From Clostridia bacterium (GTDB lineage: Bacteria; Bacillota_A; Clostridia; Christensenellales; Aristaeellaceae), in assembly GCA_900754775.1 (NCBI GenBank), contig CAAEDZ010000008.1:1-6967 (forward strand): DNA of 6,967 nucleotides. Direction: 5' to 3'. Shown piece after piece: positions 1 to 5,177 of the stretch (positions are counted from its first letter, which is position 1; every line of letters starts with the position of its first letter). The notes beneath the pieces are model-generated. The model worked only from the letters and a program-made list of their open reading frames with translations, was not told the origin of the DNA and searched no databases. The translations under genes were made by a program, and so were the position numbers.

Positions 1-335
1 CATGCAAGGAAAGCATCCTCAACGTCTACGGCAGGCGCTGCCGGAAGGCACGGGACGAGATCGGCGCCATGATGCGCGATACCACCTGGATGGACGCAGG
101 ACAGGCGCTTCAGGACGGCTTCATCGACGGGATCGCCGATGCGGGCAGCGGCCTTCCCGACGCGGCCTTTTCCCATGAAACCAGCCTCGCGGAGGCCAGA
201 GCCAAGGCGCAGAACTGGCTGGACCGCTGGCGGCCCGCCCGCGCGGCGAGCGCCGCCCAGGCGCCCCAAACCCCCGGCACCCCCGTTATCCAGCTGCAAA
301 AGCGGCTGGCGCTCATTACCCCTACGAAACGATGA
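1..335 (+). CDS. ClpP-like prohead maturation protease, C-terminal end (partial)
   Basis: This is the 3' end of a gene entering from the left edge; the first full codon is at base 3, and 110 residues precede the TGA at 333-335. The helix around residues 1-30 (ILNVYG, ARDEIGAMM) followed by RDTTWMDAGQALQDGFIDGI matches the C-terminal part of S14/ClpP-type phage head proteases, where a WM-A-EA--GF-D-I pattern is typical. In HK97-type phages without a U35-type protease, this enzyme removes the N-terminal scaffold domain of the capsid protein inside the prohead. The catalytic Ser and His lie upstream of the window. The tail after the ClpP fold (from about residue 60) is Ala/Pro/Arg-rich and probably disordered. 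It sits 15 bases upstream of the capsid gene, the expected order. Family assignment is good; activity cannot be judged from this fragment. Confidence 0.85.
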   Translation, partial: CKESILNVYGRRCRKARDEIGAMMRDTTWMDAGQALQDGFIDGIADAGSGLPDAAFSHETSLAEARAKAQNWLDRWRPARAASAAQAPQTPGTPVIQLQKRLALITPTKR

Positions 336-350
336 TAAGGAGGAATCCCC

Positions 351-1550
351 ATGAACAACATCCATGACATGCGCAGAAAGCGCGGCGAGATCTGGGACAG
401 GGCAAAGGCCTTCCTTGGCGAGCATCAGGACGAAAACGGCATGCTCTCCGCCGAGGACACGGCGCAGTACGAGCGCATGGAGCAGGAGGTGGTCGATCTG
501 GGCCACGCCATCGAGCGCGCGGAACGCGCCGACGCGCTGGAACGCGAGATGAACGCGCCGACCGCATCGCCTCTTGCTTCCCGCCCGGAGGCCCGCCCAA
601 ACCAGCGCACGGGCCGCGGTTCCGACGAGTACAAATCGGCCTTCTGGACCGCCATGCGAAGCCGCGGCGGCCATTTTTCCGTGCAGAACGCGCTGCAGAT
701 CGGCACCGACAGCGAGGGCGGCTACCTCGTCCCCGACGAGTACGAGCGCACGCTGGTGGACGCGCTGCGGGAAGAAAACAGGCTGCGCACGCTGTGCAAG
801 ATCATCCGCACCGCCTCCGGCGACCGCAAGATCCCGCTGGTGGCTTCCCACGGCACGGCCAGCTGGGTCGAGGAGGAAGGTACGATCCCCGAATCCGACG
901 ACGCCTTCGGGCAGATCACCATCGGGGCGCACAAGATCGCGTCCATGATCAAGGTGTCCGACGAGCTTTTGCAGGACAGCGTGTTCGACATCGAAAGCTA
1001 CATCGCCACCGAGTTTGCCCGCCGCGTGGGCGACGCCGAGGAGGCGGCGTTCATCAGCGGCGACGGCTCCGGCAAGCCCTATGGTCTTCTGAACGCCACC
1101 AACGGCGCGGCGACCGGCGTGACCGCGGCCAGCGCCACGGCGCTCACCTCCGACGAGCTGCTCGACCTGATCTACTCCCTCAAGGCCCCCTACCGCAAGC
1201 GCGCGGTGTTCCTCATGCACGACTCGACCATCAAGGCCATCCGCAAGCTCAAGGACGGCAACTCGCAGTACCTCTGGCAGCCGGGCATGAAGGAGGGCGA
1301 GCCGGACCGGCTGCTGGGCTACCGGCTGGTCACCTCCACGCACATGCCCACCATCGCTGCGTCGGCCAAGCCCATTCTCTTTGGCGATCTGTCCAGCTAT
1401 TGGATCGCCGACCGCGAGGGCCGCTCCATGCAGCGGCTAAGCGAGCTCTATGCGGCCACCGGGCAGGTGGGCTTCCGCGTGACCCAGCGCGTGGACGGGC
1501 GGCTGGTGCAGACGGAGGGCGTCCGGTGTCTGGCCATGAAGAGCGCGTAA
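351..1550 (+). CDS. Major capsid protein, HK97 fold
   Basis: The 399-residue product fits the usual length of an uncleaved HK97-type capsid precursor. Residues 1-68 are charged and heptad-like, as expected of the N-terminal delta (scaffold) domain. Residues 69-90 form a Pro/Ala/Arg-rich linker, the likely region where the upstream ClpP-like protease cuts (inferred). The fold begins near EYKSAFWTAMR (93-103) and is unmistakable in TDSEGGYLVPDE (119-130), the E-loop region with SWVEEEG (171-177), the helix KVSDELLQDS (201-210), and FISGDGSGKPYGLL (234-247), all common family motifs. The C-terminal strands GYRLVTST and VGFRVTQRVDGRLV complete it. It forms the icosahedral shell. The ATG at 351 follows AAGGAGGA (337-344) at a spacing of six bases, a very strong ribosome site fitting an abundant protein. 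Whether it forms HK97-style covalent crosslinks cannot be decided by eye. Confidence 0.97.
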   Translation: MNNIHDMRRKRGEIWDRAKAFLGEHQDENGMLSAEDTAQYERMEQEVVDLGHAIERAERADALEREMNAPTASPLASRPEARPNQRTGRGSDEYKSAFWTAMRSRGGHFSVQNALQIGTDSEGGYLVPDEYERTLVDALREENRLRTLCKIIRTASGDRKIPLVASHGTASWVEEEGTIPESDDAFGQITIGAHKIASMIKVSDELLQDSVFDIESYIATEFARRVGDAEEAAFISGDGSGKPYGLLNATNGAATGVTAASATALTSDELLDLIYSLKAPYRKRAVFLMHDSTIKAIRKLKDGNSQYLWQPGMKEGEPDRLLGYRLVTSTHMPTIAASAKPILFGDLSSYWIADREGRSMQRLSELYAATGQVGFRVTQRVDGRLVQTEGVRCLAMKSA

Positions 1551-1565
1551 GGAGGATGAAAAGGC

Positions 1566-1826
1566 ATGGATCACACGGCAAGAAACTATCACGCGCACGG
1601 CGGCAGCGAGTGGGTCGTCGGCGGAAAGCTGACCTTCCTGCCCGGCGCGACGGTCGAAGGCGCGGAGGGGCTGTTCGATTTGCCCCCTGGAGGCGGAGCC
1701 GCTTTGCCCTATATCGCGGAGAGCGAAGCGGCGACCGTCGCCGCCCTGCGCTCGGACTTCAACGCCCTGCTGCTCGCCCTGCGCGAGGCGGGCCTCATGC
1801 GGGAGCCTCCCGGTGATGCGACGTGA
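1566..1826 (+). CDS. Head fibre-like decoration protein
   Basis: An 86-residue protein directly after the capsid gene. Its N-terminus (NYHAHGGSEWVVGG at 7-20, then TFLPGATVEG) and the C-terminal helix (ATVAALRSDFNALLLALREAGLM, about 56-78) match, from memory, the small 'head fiber protein' family common in clostridial siphophages and named after the phi29 gp8.5 head fibre (Phage_fiber_2). Known or presumed role: a non-essential decoration on the outside of the capsid. The middle (residues 34-55) is Gly/Pro-rich and probably a linker. The TAAGGAGG of the capsid stop region (1548-1555) serves as ribosome site, ten bases from the ATG, so translation is likely coupled. The stop overlaps the next gene's GTG start (GTGA, 1823-1826). 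Family recognition is fairly confident; the role on this phage is inferred. Confidence 0.75.
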   Translation: MDHTARNYHAHGGSEWVVGGKLTFLPGATVEGAEGLFDLPPGGGAALPYIAESEAATVAALRSDFNALLLALREAGLMREPPGDAT

Positions 1827-2107
1827 TCGTGACGCTTTGTGAAGTCAAGGCCCATCTGCGCATTGACCACGACGCGGAGGACGCCTATCTGGAAAGCCTG
1901 ATCCGTCAGGCGCAGGCCGTCGCGGAGGACTACTGCCGTGTGCCGTTTTCCGAGGAGGCGCCCGAGCCTGTGCGTCTGGCGGTGCTGCTGTTCGTGAGCT
2001 TCTACTACGAAAACCGGGATGTGCCCGACCGCACGACGTATGGCGCCATGATGCTGGCCTTTCAGAATCTGCTCTATCCTTACAGGGACCCCGAAAAGAT
2101 GTTCTGA
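1823..2107 (+). CDS. Head-tail connector protein, HK97 gp6-like
   Basis: The 94-residue product begins VTLCEVKAHLRIDHDAEDAYL, the hallmark of the gp6-like/Phage_connect_1 (QLRR-type DNA packaging) family: an initial strand, the K-HLRID motif, then helices (YLESLIRQAQAVAEDYC and VRLAVLLFVSFYYENRD). In HK97 and SPP1 (gp15) the homologue forms a ring under the portal that extends the DNA channel and carries the head closure protein. Length is typical. The start is GTG at 1823, overlapping the previous stop as GTGA; a second in-frame GTG lies two codons later (1829), and no strong Shine-Dalgarno is visible, so translation probably depends on coupling to the upstream gene. Confidence 0.88.
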   Translation: MIVTLCEVKAHLRIDHDAEDAYLESLIRQAQAVAEDYCRVPFSEEAPEPVRLAVLLFVSFYYENRDVPDRTTYGAMMLAFQNLLYPYRDPEKMF

Positions 2108-2120
2108 GACGCTACGCGCC

Positions 2121-2129
2121 GGAGGTGAT
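2121..2129 (+). promoter_or_regulatory. Ribosome binding site that selects the TTG start at 2135
   Basis: GGAGGTGAT is a nine-base match to the 16S rRNA 3' end. The core GGAGG ends nine bases before the TTG at 2135. An ATG at 2128 lies inside the site and opens only nine codons before a TGA, so it is not the gene start. The TTG opens the conserved head-closure reading frame. Confidence 0.75.
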
Positions 2130-2134
2130 GACGC

Positions 2135-2494
2135 TTGCGCGGCTACAAGAACTTTGAATCCGATCCGCATCCCGGCGATCTTCGCCATCTGGTGGAGATC
2201 GGCTACACCGAGAATACCGTCAACCAAAACGGCTACCCCGACCCCCGCGACGTGGTCGTCTGCAAGGTCTGGGCCGCGGCCGTGGACGCGGGCAACCAGC
2301 ACTACCGCGCCGCCGACGTGATGAACACCGAGGCCGTCATCAACTTCACCATCCGCTATCGCGCGGACGTCAAACCCGGCATGTGGGTGCGCTTCCGGGG
2401 CGAGAAGTGGGACATCTCCACGTTGGGCGAGTATGCCTTCAAACGCACGTATCTGGGCCTGAAGGCGTCGCTCTCCAAGGGGGTGAGCGGATGA
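2135..2494 (+). CDS. Head closure / head-tail adaptor protein (SPP1 gp16-like)
   Basis: A 119-residue product matching the Phage_H_T_join family of head-tail joining proteins. Visible signs are the N-terminal LRHLVEIGYTENTVNQNGYP (16-35), the conserved KVWAAAVDAG (44-53), a beta-rich centre (INFTIRYRADVKPGMWVRF, 69-87), and the closing KWDISTLGE...RTYLGLKAS pattern (91-112), typical of this beta-barrel fold. In SPP1 the homologue gp16 plugs the connector after DNA packaging and receives the tail. Position directly after the gp6-like gene agrees. The start is a TTG preceded by an unusually complete Shine-Dalgarno (2121-2129). Its TGA overlaps the next gene's ATG (ATGA, 2491-2494). Confidence 0.85.
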   Translation: MRGYKNFESDPHPGDLRHLVEIGYTENTVNQNGYPDPRDVVVCKVWAAAVDAGNQHYRAADVMNTEAVINFTIRYRADVKPGMWVRFRGEKWDISTLGEYAFKRTYLGLKASLSKGVSG

Positions 2495-2859
2495 GGCAGG
2501 TGCAGGAAGCCCTCAAGGGCATCGGCATCCCGGTCATGGCGGGCGTGTGGCGCGCGACCTCCGGAAACCAGAACCCGCCCGCGCAGTACGCCGTGTATTC
2601 CACGACCACCACGGAGGCCGCCCATCAGGACGACCGGGTGACGGCCTACCGCACCTATGTCTACCTCAATCTCTGGAGCGACGTCGACCCCACCGACACC
2701 GCGGGCCGCATCCGCGCCGCCATGTACGACGCGGGTTTTTTCATGGTGGAGGAATCGGACAAGGGCTACAACCAGCCCGCCTACGACACCGCCACCACGC
2801 AGTTCACCGTGCAGTGGACGTGGTGCCTGCAAACGGAGGTGACGCCCGGTGCCCCTTGA
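2491..2859 (+). CDS. Probable tail terminator / tail completion protein
   Basis: The 122-residue product starts at the ATG of an ATGA overlap, preceded by AAGGGGGTGA (2477-2486); an in-frame ATG at 2383 would bury 36 residues in the previous gene and has no ribosome site, so it is rejected. The layout, a short N-terminal helix (QVQEALKGIGIP), a PPAQYAVYST strand, a strand pair YRTYVYLNLWSD (53-64 region), a helix (DTAGRIRAAMYDAGFF) and a final strand (TTQFTVQWTWCL), resembles tail terminator proteins of the gpU/gp17/minor-capsid type found between head closure and tail tube genes in Gram-positive phages. Those form the ring that stops tube growth and docks the tail. Sequence identity to a named family cannot be claimed by eye; the position carries much of the call. 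It precedes, rather than follows, the gp10-like gene. Confidence 0.6.
   Translation: MRQVQEALKGIGIPVMAGVWRATSGNQNPPAQYAVYSTTTTEAAHQDDRVTAYRTYVYLNLWSDVDPTDTAGRIRAAMYDAGFFMVEESDKGYNQPAYDTATTQFTVQWTWCLQTEVTPGAP
2835..2842 (+). promoter_or_regulatory. Ribosome binding site that selects the GTG start at 2849
   Basis: GGAGGTGA lies inside the 3' end of the upstream gene; its GGAGG core ends nine bases before GTG 2849, the same geometry as the TTG start at 2135. It supports a start that overlaps the preceding gene by 11 bases. Confidence 0.7.
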
Positions 2860-3271
2860 AACGCAGGGCTTTGACGGCCTTGCCACGGATATCGCGGGCA
2901 TGGCCGGGCGCATGGACGCGGACGGCGCGGGCGCGCCCGCAGTCCGACACATTCTGGAGGCCGCCGCCCGGCCCATCCACCAGCAGATGAAGGCCAACGC
3001 CTCCAGAGATCCCAAAATCATTACCGGGGTGCTAAGCCGCTCCATCCGCATCGGCCCGGTGAAAAAGCGCCGCCGAAGCGGAAAGAGCATCACCATCGGC
3101 GTGCACCGCAAGGAGGAGGGCGCGTACTACGCCACACCCGTGGAATACGGGCACGGCGGCCCCGCGCCCGCCCCCGCGCATCCCTTTATCCGTCCCGCCT
3201 ACGATACCCGCGCGGATGAAGCCTACGGGATCATCCGCGACGGGCTGCGGGACGCCGTCGACCGACTGTAA
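2849..3271 (+). CDS. HK97 gp10-like tail completion protein
   Basis: A 140-residue protein of the HK97-gp10_like family. Evidence: GFDGL..DI at the N-terminus (7-15), a helix with AVRHILEAAARPIHQQMKANA (31-51), the GVLSRSI motif (60-66), and the signature YATPVEYGHG (94-103) followed by a Pro/Ala-rich turn and HPFIRPAYD (111-119), then an amphipathic C-terminal helix. The family acts at the head-tail joint or tail completion in siphophages. A strongly basic patch (KKRRRSGK, 72-79) sits in the usual basic loop. The GTG start is supported by GGAGGTGA at 2835-2842. The gene overlaps the preceding one by 11 bases and ends 18 bases before the tail tube gene. Confidence 0.88.
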   Translation: MPLETQGFDGLATDIAGMAGRMDADGAGAPAVRHILEAAARPIHQQMKANASRDPKIITGVLSRSIRIGPVKKRRRSGKSITIGVHRKEEGAYYATPVEYGHGGPAPAPAHPFIRPAYDTRADEAYGIIRDGLRDAVDRL

Positions 3272-3276
3272 CGATT

Positions 3277-3282
3277 GGAGGA
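3277..3282 (+). promoter_or_regulatory. Ribosome binding site fixing the tail tube start at ATG 3290
   Basis: GGAGGA lies seven bases upstream of ATG 3290. An in-frame TTG at 3275 would place this site inside the coding region, so the ATG is the better start and the product begins MATPTASP. Confidence 0.8.
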
Positions 3283-3289
3283 ATCGACC

Positions 3290-3901
3290 ATGGCAACCCC
3301 TACCGCATCCCCGCAGGTCGCCTCGACCGTGGGCCTCAAAAACGTGGTGATCGCGCCGCTCACGGAGGACACCGACACCAGCCATACCTATGGCGAACTG
3401 CAGCTGGTGGCGGGCGCGATTGAAGCGACCATCACCCCCGACAACACCGACCCGGACATCCAGTACGCCGACGACATCGAGTTTGACGTGCTCTATCCCG
3501 ACCCGGAGCTGACTTTTTCGACCTCCATGGCGGACGTGCCGCTGGCCATCCAGGAGATGATTTTCGGCAACCAAATCGACGACAACGGCGTGCTGGTGCG
3601 CACCGCGTCCGACCGTCCGCCCTACTTCGCCGTGGGCTTCAAGTCGGAAAAGTCGGACGGCGCGTTCCGCTACGTGTGGCTCTACAAGGTGCGCGCCAAG
3701 CCCATGACGGAGAGCTACAAGACCAAGGAGGGCAAGACCATCACCCGCCAGAACGGCTCCGTGGAGTGGACGGCCATCAAGCGCACCCACGACGGGCGCT
3801 ATCAGGCGGTGGCCGACGAGGGCCAGAACGGCTTTGACGCCTCCAAGGCGGCCACGTTCCTGGAAACGGTGTATGAACCCGCCTTCACCGCAGAGCCGTA
3901 A
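3290..3901 (+). CDS. Major tail tube protein, phi13/TP901-1 type
   Basis: The 203-residue product matches the Gram-positive phage major tail protein family (maj_tail_phi13/Phage_TTP_1). Diagnostic stretches are VGLKNVVIAPLTED (14-27), TYGELQLVAGAIEATITP (33-50), the acidic DNTDPDIQYADD (51-62), DPELTF (71-76), DRPPYFAVGFKSEKSDG (108-124) and RYVWLYKVRAKPM (127-139), then TRQNGSVEWTAIKR (152-165) near the C-terminus. Subunits stack as hexameric rings into the non-contractile tail tube. No C-terminal Ig-like extension is present. It has a good ribosome site (3277-3282) and is followed by a strong hairpin before the chaperone gene, which could set a higher dose of tube protein than of downstream products. 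Confidence 0.93.
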   Translation: MATPTASPQVASTVGLKNVVIAPLTEDTDTSHTYGELQLVAGAIEATITPDNTDPDIQYADDIEFDVLYPDPELTFSTSMADVPLAIQEMIFGNQIDDNGVLVRTASDRPPYFAVGFKSEKSDGAFRYVWLYKVRAKPMTESYKTKEGKTITRQNGSVEWTAIKRTHDGRYQAVADEGQNGFDASKAATFLETVYEPAFTAEP

Positions 3902-3907
3902 CCCAAA

Positions 3908-3949
3908 CGCATGCCGCTGCCGGTGACTCGCCGGCGGCGGTGCGCTTTT
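3908..3949 (+). terminator. Hairpin with short T-run between tube and chaperone genes
   Basis: CCGCTGCCGG (3914-3923) pairs with CCGGCGGCGG (3931-3940) over ten positions including one G-T wobble, around a seven-base loop; the stem extends through CGCA/TGCG (3908-3911 with 3941-3944) after a two-base bulge. CTTTTC follows at 3945-3950. This is the layout of an intrinsic terminator with a short U-run. As the chaperone and tape measure genes follow on the same strand with no visible promoter, it more likely acts as a leaky attenuator or an mRNA 3'-end stabiliser after the abundant tube protein. Termination efficiency is unknown. Confidence 0.55.
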
Positions 3950-3975
3950 CCCGCGCAGAAAGGAGGGCAAGCCCC

Positions 3976-4335
3976 ATGATTACCTGCACCCTGAACGGAA
4001 AAAAGTACGCCGTGGACTTCATCACGGGCCGCGCGCTGCGGGAGATGGAACCCGCGGCGAAGATGTACAGCCGCATCGTCGCGCTCTCAAGCGCCGCCCT
4101 CAAGGGTGAGACGCCGGAGGATGCCAAGGAGCTGTCCATCGGCGAGGCCATGGACGTGATGATCCGCTGGTTCTGCATCCTGTTCGGCAACCAGTTTACG
4201 CCCGACGACGTGCTGGATCACTACCCGGTGGACCGGCTCATGCACGACATCGCGCTGGCGCTCATGGCCGTGCAGACGCAGACGACCGGGATTCTGGATG
4301 AGTTCCCTACGAAGGCAGCGAAGACGGAAGCCTAG
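3976..4335 (+). CDS. Tail assembly chaperone, short form (gpG-like)
   Basis: The 119-residue product begins at ATG 3976, nine bases after AAAGGAGG (3959-3966); an in-frame ATG at 3940 lies in the terminator-like hairpin without a ribosome site and is rejected. It starts with a small beta hairpin (ITCTLNGKKYAVDF, 2-15), then helices (ALREMEPAAKMYSRIVAL; IGEAMDVMIRWFCILFGN; DDVLDHYPVDRLMHDIALALMAVQ). This arrangement and the position between tube and tape measure genes fit the tail assembly chaperones of Gram-positive siphophages, which coat the tape measure protein until tube subunits replace them. The TAG at 4333-4335 ends the zero-frame product; a coding continuation in the -1 frame overlaps its end. 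The family call is by layout, not by a strict motif. Confidence 0.8.
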   Translation: MITCTLNGKKYAVDFITGRALREMEPAAKMYSRIVALSSAALKGETPEDAKELSIGEAMDVMIRWFCILFGNQFTPDDVLDHYPVDRLMHDIALALMAVQTQTTGILDEFPTKAAKTEA

Positions 4336-4538
4336 GCGACGACCGCCTGACGCTGCCTGATTTCATCTATTCCACCTACAACAGCCTTCTGGAAGCCGGC
4401 TGGCGCATGGACGAGATCGACCGGATGGACCTGCCGGGGTTTCTCAGGATCCGCGCGTGGAACGCAAGGCGGGAGGCGGAAAAAAAGAAACCCCGCCGAC
4501 GCCATATCGACGAGGTGTGGCCGGATGTGAAGCCATAA
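3976..4538 (+). CDS. Tail assembly chaperone, frameshifted long form (gpGT-like)
   Basis: From base 4302 the -1 frame is open to TAA 4536-4538, after a TGA at 4299-4301. It encodes a protein-like segment (DRLTLPDFIYSTYNSLLEAGW, then MDEIDRMDLPGFLRIRAWN, a basic KKKPRRR stretch, and HIDEVWPDVKP at the end) with no ATG, GTG or TTG before an ATG at 4407 that would cut off the best part. So it is best read as the T part of a G/GT pair made by -1 ribosomal frameshifting, as in lambda and many siphophages. A shift at 4302-4308 would give about 187 residues (111 plus 76). In the model phages the T part recruits tail tube protein to the tape measure complex. The frame, open region and missing start are seen directly; the shift itself is inferred. 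It ends three bases before the convergent toxin stop. Confidence 0.75.
4302..4358 (+). promoter_or_regulatory. Candidate -1 frameshift signal: GTTCCCT plus nested stem-loop
   Basis: The shift must occur between the -1 frame stop (4299-4301) and the zero-frame stop (4333-4335). In that interval G TTC CCT (4302-4308) is the best heptamer: the A-site Pro codon re-pairs fully (CCT to CCC), while the P-site Phe codon re-pairs to GTT with a first-position mismatch, a pattern tolerated in GUUAAAC of equine arteritis virus. Four bases later AGGCAGCG (4313-4320) pairs perfectly with CGCTGCCT (4351-4358), enclosing a second stem AGGCG/CGCCT (4334-4338 with 4344-4348) with a five-base loop. A structure just downstream of the slip site is the standard stimulator layout. 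No canonical GGGAAAG-like heptamer is present in the interval. Confidence 0.6.
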
Positions 4539-4541
4539 AGC

Positions 4542-4856
4542 TCATTCGGACAGGAACAGCGCCCGGAAACTGTCCTGACGCTGGTGAAGGATGCGGACGA
4601 CAAGCACTGTACTTTCCATGCACACATAGAAGACGCAGTAATTTTCGCAGATCAGGTACCGATACTCGGTATGTACCGCGATCAGCGCATCCAGAGGTTT
4701 GCCGCGACCGGGATGATGTTCCAGCGAGGAGACGCTCTTTTTGAGCTGGGCAAGGATTCTCCGCGCCGCGTCAGGGTTACAAAGCTCGTCGCGGATGTAA
4801 TCCCGGATGGAAACGAGGTCGTTCCGCGCTTCTCTGGAGACGATCACACGGGCCAT
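4542..4856 (-). CDS. RelE/ParE-superfamily toxin of a type II toxin-antitoxin pair
   Basis: The 104-residue product starts at ATG 4856, six bases after GGAGG (bases 4863-4867 on this strand), one base after the antitoxin stop; an upstream in-frame ATG (4886) would overlap the antitoxin and is less likely. The layout is that of RelE/ParE toxins: first strand and helix ARVIVSREARNDLVSIRDYI (2-21), a second helix with AARRILAQLKKSVSSLEHHPGRGKPL (30-55), then strands YRYLICENYCVFYV (65-78) and VLVVRILHQRQD (84-95). Members either cleave mRNA at the ribosome or inhibit gyrase; the residues seen here do not decide which. It is neutralised by the protein encoded just upstream. Four Cys residues (26, 70, 74, 79) are notable for so small a protein. 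G+C is lower than in the flanking tail genes, suggesting later acquisition. Confidence 0.88.
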   Translation of the reverse strand: MARVIVSREARNDLVSIRDYIRDELCNPDAARRILAQLKKSVSSLEHHPGRGKPLDALIAVHTEYRYLICENYCVFYVCMESTVLVVRILHQRQDSFRALFLSE

Positions 4857-4857
4857 G

Positions 4858-5103
4858 TCAGACCTCCAGTCCGTCAAAGGCTTCATCGACGGTCAGGCCG
4901 CCCTCTTTGTGATAGGATTCAATCCCTTTGGACAGCTCTGCCAGAAGGCTGACGGTCGCCTGCAGCTTTTCATATTCGGCAAGGCTCTGCACGACATATT
5001 TCCCGCGCCCGTTTTTGGTCAGGTATACGGTGGCGCCCTGATCGCAGGAACGCAGCACTTCACTGTAGTTTTTCAGGTCGGAGATAGGGACGATGCTGGG
5101 CAT
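4858..5103 (-). CDS. Phd/YefM-family antitoxin
   Basis: The 81-residue product has the Phd/YefM N-terminal fold: IVPISDLKNYSEVLRSCDQG (4-23), the TVYLTKNGRGKYVV strand-turn-strand (25-38), then QSLAEYEKLQAT. In the family this half dimerises and binds the promoter. Residues 50-81, with LLAELSKGIESY and an acidic C-terminal segment (TVDEAFDGLEV), are the likely toxin-wrapping part. The ATG at 5103 follows AAAGGAG (bases 5112-5118 on this strand) at eight bases. The toxin starts one base after its TGA, so the pair is translationally coupled, antitoxin first. A promoter on the same strand lies just upstream (5127-5155), and autorepression is expected from the family but not shown. Confidence 0.88.
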   Translation of the reverse strand: MPSIVPISDLKNYSEVLRSCDQGATVYLTKNGRGKYVVQSLAEYEKLQATVSLLAELSKGIESYHKEGGLTVDEAFDGLEV

Positions 5104-5126
5104 GGAATCAGCTCCTTTCCGGTCTT

Positions 5127-5155
5127 AGTATACCCGTATTTATCGTCAAATTCAA
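5127..5155 (-). promoter_or_regulatory. Sigma70-type promoter of the toxin-antitoxin operon
   Basis: On the - strand, TTGAAT (5155-5150) and TATACT (5132-5127) are separated by exactly 17 bases, each differing from consensus at one or two positions. The predicted start falls near 5120, giving a leader of under 20 bases that just includes the antitoxin ribosome site. A small inverted repeat, ATAC-CC-GTAT (5130-5139), overlaps the -10 edge and could be part of an operator. Confidence 0.75.
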
Positions 5156-5177
5156 CCCGAAATTCAGCGGCAATTCA
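5149..5177. repeat. Triple AATTCA direct repeat over the toxin-antitoxin promoter
   Basis: AATTCA occurs at 5149-5154, 5161-5166 and 5172-5177, spaced 12 and 11 bases, about one helical turn. The first two copies extend to AAATTCA. The first overlaps the -35 box (5150-5155). Phased repeats of this kind could bind a protein on one face of the DNA, such as the antitoxin or its complex. The repeats are short and may be chance in a locally AT-rich stretch. Confidence 0.4.

Noticed and set aside
794..1816. 340-codon + strand frame overlapping the capsid gene
   Set aside because: Arg/His/Gly-rich out-of-frame reading of the capsid gene with no ribosome site.
1709..2302. 197-codon - strand frame across the head fibre and connector genes
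   Set aside because: Runs opposite two recognised genes and crosses their boundary; no domain and no ribosome site seen.
3032..3970. Long open frame on the - strand (312 codons) opposite the gp10-like and tail tube genes
   Set aside because: It is His/Gly/Arg/Val-rich with no recognisable domain and mirrors strongly supported + strand genes; such frames are common in GC-rich coding DNA.
4457..4744. + strand frame (95 codons) bridging the T segment and the toxin
   Set aside because: Overlaps the T segment in another frame and is antisense to the toxin; no ribosome site. Kept only as the possible product of the doubtful A7 slip.
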